Positions 23,061-25,483 of a stretch of 25,483 nt of DNA are shown piece after piece. The position numbers and the translations under genes are program-made. Below the pieces are notes generated by a model, which worked only from the letters and a program-made list of their open reading frames with translations, had not been told where the DNA came from and did not search any database. Location: positions 1 to 25,483 of the forward strand of contig NW_020290150.1 in the NCBI RefSeq assembly GCF_003144195.1. Direction: 5' to 3'. This DNA comes from Ceraceosorus guamensis. Taxonomy: Eukaryota; Basidiomycota; Exobasidiomycetes; Ceraceosorales; Ceraceosoraceae. The stretch's first letter is position 1; each line of letters starts with the position of its first letter.

Positions 23061-24176
23061 CTACCACCTATCGCCACGTCGAATCGGGTGCGGAACGTGC
23101 AGAGGGTAAGACTTGGAGCGCCACTTCCAAGCACCCTTCTTCTTGACCGATGCAGCTGCGTCGCTCATCGCAGACTCGCCCATAGCGCGGCGCGCTTCGA
23201 CGAGCAGGAGTATGACGCCGGCAGGTCTTTTAAGGATGTTCCACTCCGGTATGCTCTCGACCTCGCACCAGATTTGATGAATGACAACCACCTGTTTGAG
23301 ATGCGAGATCAGCGACTGCGTCAAGGCCGTCCAATCGTCAGCTCCTTGAGAATCGTAAAAGTCGGAAATCCTGACCATAAAGTGTCCGTCGGGTAGGTCG
23401 AGACCAACAGCGGTTCTCTTGAACTTTCGACCTCCGAAAGAAGGCTTACCAGCTTGACGCGCCGCTTGATACTGGGCGGAGCTGTGAAATTTGACGTGCA
23501 CAGTGCGCTCATAGTGGATGCCCAAGATTGTGACATGAGGCGCTTTTTGAGGTTTCCACTTTTCCAAATGCTGCCAGTAGTGACGGTAGATGGCATGGCG
23601 TACGGGGTCCTCGTTGGTCACGTCGGGCGAAATGTTCATCTCGAAGCACAAGGTGCGATTCTCGGCGACGTGAGGCGCGCTAGACGCATCGCGTAGAAAA
23701 GAGAGCAACTTGGGACCCGGCTCCTTCAGCTTGCTTGTGTGAAACACGGTGCCGATCCAACCTCGCACAGGAGTTGGATCGGGTGTCGTCAGTGCAGGCA
23801 GCGTTGCCGGCTTTGAGCACGCCATTAGCTTAGCAGGTGCAGGCAGGGTCGGCATGGCATTCTTTGGGCTTGCACTGGGCTCAGCTGGTGCGGAACCCTT
23901 TTCATCTCCAAGCGACTGCTCTTCTTGGCTCTTGGGCGCTGATTTCGCTCCATCCTCGGCAGCTGTCCTCGCCACACTCGTCTTGCCCTTTACACTGCCA
24001 GATGGGCTCGTTGCCACGCCTGCAGCTTCCGTCACATCCACCGTCTGGCTTCTGCTCGAGTTTGACACTCCAACCGCTTCTTCCGTCTTGACTTTCATTG
24101 GGTTTTGAGCCGCTTGCATGCCGCTGGTGACCTGACTTTGCTCACCAGCGCCGTCACTAGTGCTGACAGGCGTCAT
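23061..24176 (-). CDS. Uncharacterised intronless protein with a C-terminal globular domain
   Basis: Single uninterrupted frame of 371 codons from an ATG at 24176. Residues 1 to about 135 are low-complexity Ser/Ala/Pro/Glu. From about 140 the sequence turns globular, with a run of alternating hydrophobic strands and helices (HVTILGIHYERTVHVKFHS, AVGLDLPDGHFMVRISDF, LISHLKQVVVIHQIWCEVES, AGVILLLVEAR). This looks like an alpha/beta fold, perhaps a pair of RRM-like halves. The C-terminal 40 residues are basic (KKKGAWKWRSKSYP, PIRRGDRW), which would suit nucleic-acid binding. I do not recognise the family. Being intronless among intron-rich neighbours is notable. A weak resemblance to the nucleic-acid-binding first ORF of non-LTR elements crossed my mind, but no reverse transcriptase or poly-A tail is nearby. 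Confidence 0.6.
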   Translation of the reverse strand: MTPVSTSDGAGEQSQVTSGMQAAQNPMKVKTEEAVGVSNSSRSQTVDVTEAAGVATSPSGSVKGKTSVARTAAEDGAKSAPKSQEEQSLGDEKGSAPAEPSASPKNAMPTLPAPAKLMACSKPATLPALTTPDPTPVRGWIGTVFHTSKLKEPGPKLLSFLRDASSAPHVAENRTLCFEMNISPDVTNEDPVRHAIYRHYWQHLEKWKPQKAPHVTILGIHYERTVHVKFHSSAQYQAARQAGKPSFGGRKFKRTAVGLDLPDGHFMVRISDFYDSQGADDWTALTQSLISHLKQVVVIHQIWCEVESIPEWNILKRPAGVILLLVEARRAMGESAMSDAAASVKKKGAWKWRSKSYPLHVPHPIRRGDRW

Positions 24177-25304
24177 GCTGGTTTGGTGCCGTGTATGCGC
24201 TCGCTTCTCCAGGTCGTGTGTATGCGCTTCGACGCTCCTCTCGAGCAGCTAGGCGACCCCAACACTGCGCGCCTCACGCCAACAAGCGAGCGATTGCTCG
24301 ATCATGGGAGAGCGCTGGGCTAGAAAGAGCGTAGTCATGACTTTGACTGGACTGCTGCGCGTGTGATGCTGATACACACACCTGACTTCGATGCGACAAG
24401 ACGTTGAGGAGTGAGGATGGCAGTGCGTGAGCATCACCATGGCACGTATGGAGAGAGAGAGAGAGAGCGTATGTGTGTGTCGCAAACGTGACGTGCATGT
24501 GCGCGCCGAGCTCAGCTGCTTCTATGCACCAGGACCAGGCTCTGGCACTCACATTGCCTCTCCTGCACAAAGCCGCTCGAAAGAGGAAGCAACAGATTTG
24601 TGTTGTGTTGAGCAAAAGTCGTGGGTGAGTAGCTGAGCGGTGAATATTTGCGCAGCACAGTTGCTGATGGTGTATGGTCGAGGTTCACAAAGGAGATCGA
24701 GACGCATGCCATCGATGCCTTCCATCCGTCCCTTGCGAGCACAAGTCGTGAGTCGACCTGCTGCTGTCTGAGCATGCGCGCATGTGGAGTTGCGGCGGCG
24801 CGCACAGACATTCGCGCGCTCGCATTCCGTGTCAAGACGGAAAGGGTTCAAAAGTTAAAGTTGAGCGCGAGCAGCACGTTTTTCTTCCCGGAAATTCTCG
24901 AGCCTGACTCGCGCCTCGATGCTACTGGTAATCTCTACGCAATCCAACGGCCCTCCCTCCCTGCTGCCCTCTCCCATGGCTGCCATTGTGTGCGTAGGAT
25001 GCCGGCAAAGTACGTCCTCGACTCGAGGAGCGGTGAAATTCCGTTGGCGGCGCGCAAGGTCGGACAGAATTCTCGTGGGCGATGTACAGTCCCCAAGGCT
25101 CACATTCGGCAGGCGCTACATGGGCACTTTGTGCTTCATCGTGCGTTGATTCTGATCAGCGCCGGAGGGTCGCTCTAGTGAGGACAGCTCGATAGCAAGT
25201 CAGCGCCCGCAGCTTAGAATGAAGAACACGGAGAGCGCGAGGCGGACGCGAAGCGTCGGCCGCGCGCGGGCACTTGCTGTTGAAGAAACGCGGTGCAAAA
25301 CAAA
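24177..25304. other. Intergenic region upstream of the intronless gene
   Basis: 1.1 kb up to the tRNA gene, with a GA microsatellite near 24452-24467. Small open stretches around 24855-25180 exist on both strands but have no splice support or family resemblance. I see no gene. Confidence 0.5.
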
Positions 25305-25305
25305 A
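25297..25305 (-). terminator. RNA polymerase III T-tract terminator of tRNA-Cys
   Basis: Immediately after the tRNA the - strand reads TTTTGTTTT, a double T4 tract of the kind used by Pol III. Confidence 0.75.
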
Positions 25306-25389
25306 GGCACAATCGGGGATTGAACCCGAGACCTTGGGGTAATTGCCACAAAATTGCAATCCCACGCTCTACCACTGAGCTACCGCACC
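25306..25389 (-). tRNA. tRNA-Cys (anticodon GCA), intron-containing
   Basis: Read on the - strand: acceptor GGTGCGG, then TA, D-arm GCTC-AGTGGTA-GAGC, anticodon stem TGGGA, loop TT-GCA-A, a 13-nt intron (25353-25341) directly after position 37, then A-CCCCA, variable AGGTC, T-arm TCGGG-TTCAATC-CCCGA and 3' acceptor TTGTGCC. The anticodon is at 25357-25355. Spliced length is 72 nt counting the discriminator. The discriminator at 25305 is U, the identity base of tRNA-Cys, which supports the call. The A box (TAGCTCAGTGG) and B box (GGTTCAATCC) are intact. Oddities: four of the seven acceptor pairs are G-U, and the top anticodon-stem pair is A31-C39. Confidence 0.93.
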
Positions 25390-25483
25390 CATCAATGTGG
25401 CCCTTCACAAGGGGCAGCCTTAATCAGATCCCCCCCTTTTGTGGGTCACATATGCACCCTGCCCACATCTGAGCTCTGCGCTC

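Noticed and set aside
24855-25178. Small gene next to the tRNA (either strand)
   Set aside because: Open frames of 60-176 codons have weak starts, random composition and no splice continuity.

Overview
The window is nuclear DNA of a fungus, most likely a basidiomycete of the smut lineage (Ustilaginomycotina). The evidence is single-copy eukaryotic housekeeping genes split by many short GT-AG introns (about 55-250 nt), moderately high GC, simple repeats confined to gaps, a Pol III tRNA gene and no transposon. The lineage call is inferred from gene style and from a recurrent TCACGA/TCGTGA motif in promoters; species cannot be named.

Layout, left to right: a truncated 3-4 TM membrane protein (-, off the left edge); CCT2, chaperonin subunit beta (+); a large Ser-rich unknown (-); a small basic unknown (-); RVS161/hob3-type BAR protein (+); a seven-exon predicted secretory protein that also has a nuclear-localisation-like cluster (-); ALG5, dolichyl-phosphate glucosyltransferase (-); DBP2, DEAD-box helicase (+), with a 787-nt intron inside helicase motif V; PHS1, 3-hydroxyacyl-CoA dehydratase (+); an intronless unknown (-); and an intron-containing tRNA-Cys(GCA) (-).

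The genes do not form a metabolic cluster. ALG5 and PHS1 both act in the ER membrane, CCT2 folds actin and tubulin, Rvs161 shapes endocytic membranes and Dbp2 remodels mRNPs; this is an ordinary gene-dense housekeeping segment. Three gaps between divergent genes (607-1934, 8004-9444, 15399-16467) carry the TCACGA-type motif. Two of the three gaps between convergent genes carry long G:C homopolymers (18 and 23 nt).

The most interesting item is the DBP2 intron. Its position matches the long intron known in budding- and fission-yeast DBP2, which in budding yeast mediates autoregulation. The same gene has Ala in place of the usual motif V Asp and an apparent extra 3' coding exon. Exon models were built by hand from splice signals and reading-frame continuity; no search or transcript data were available.
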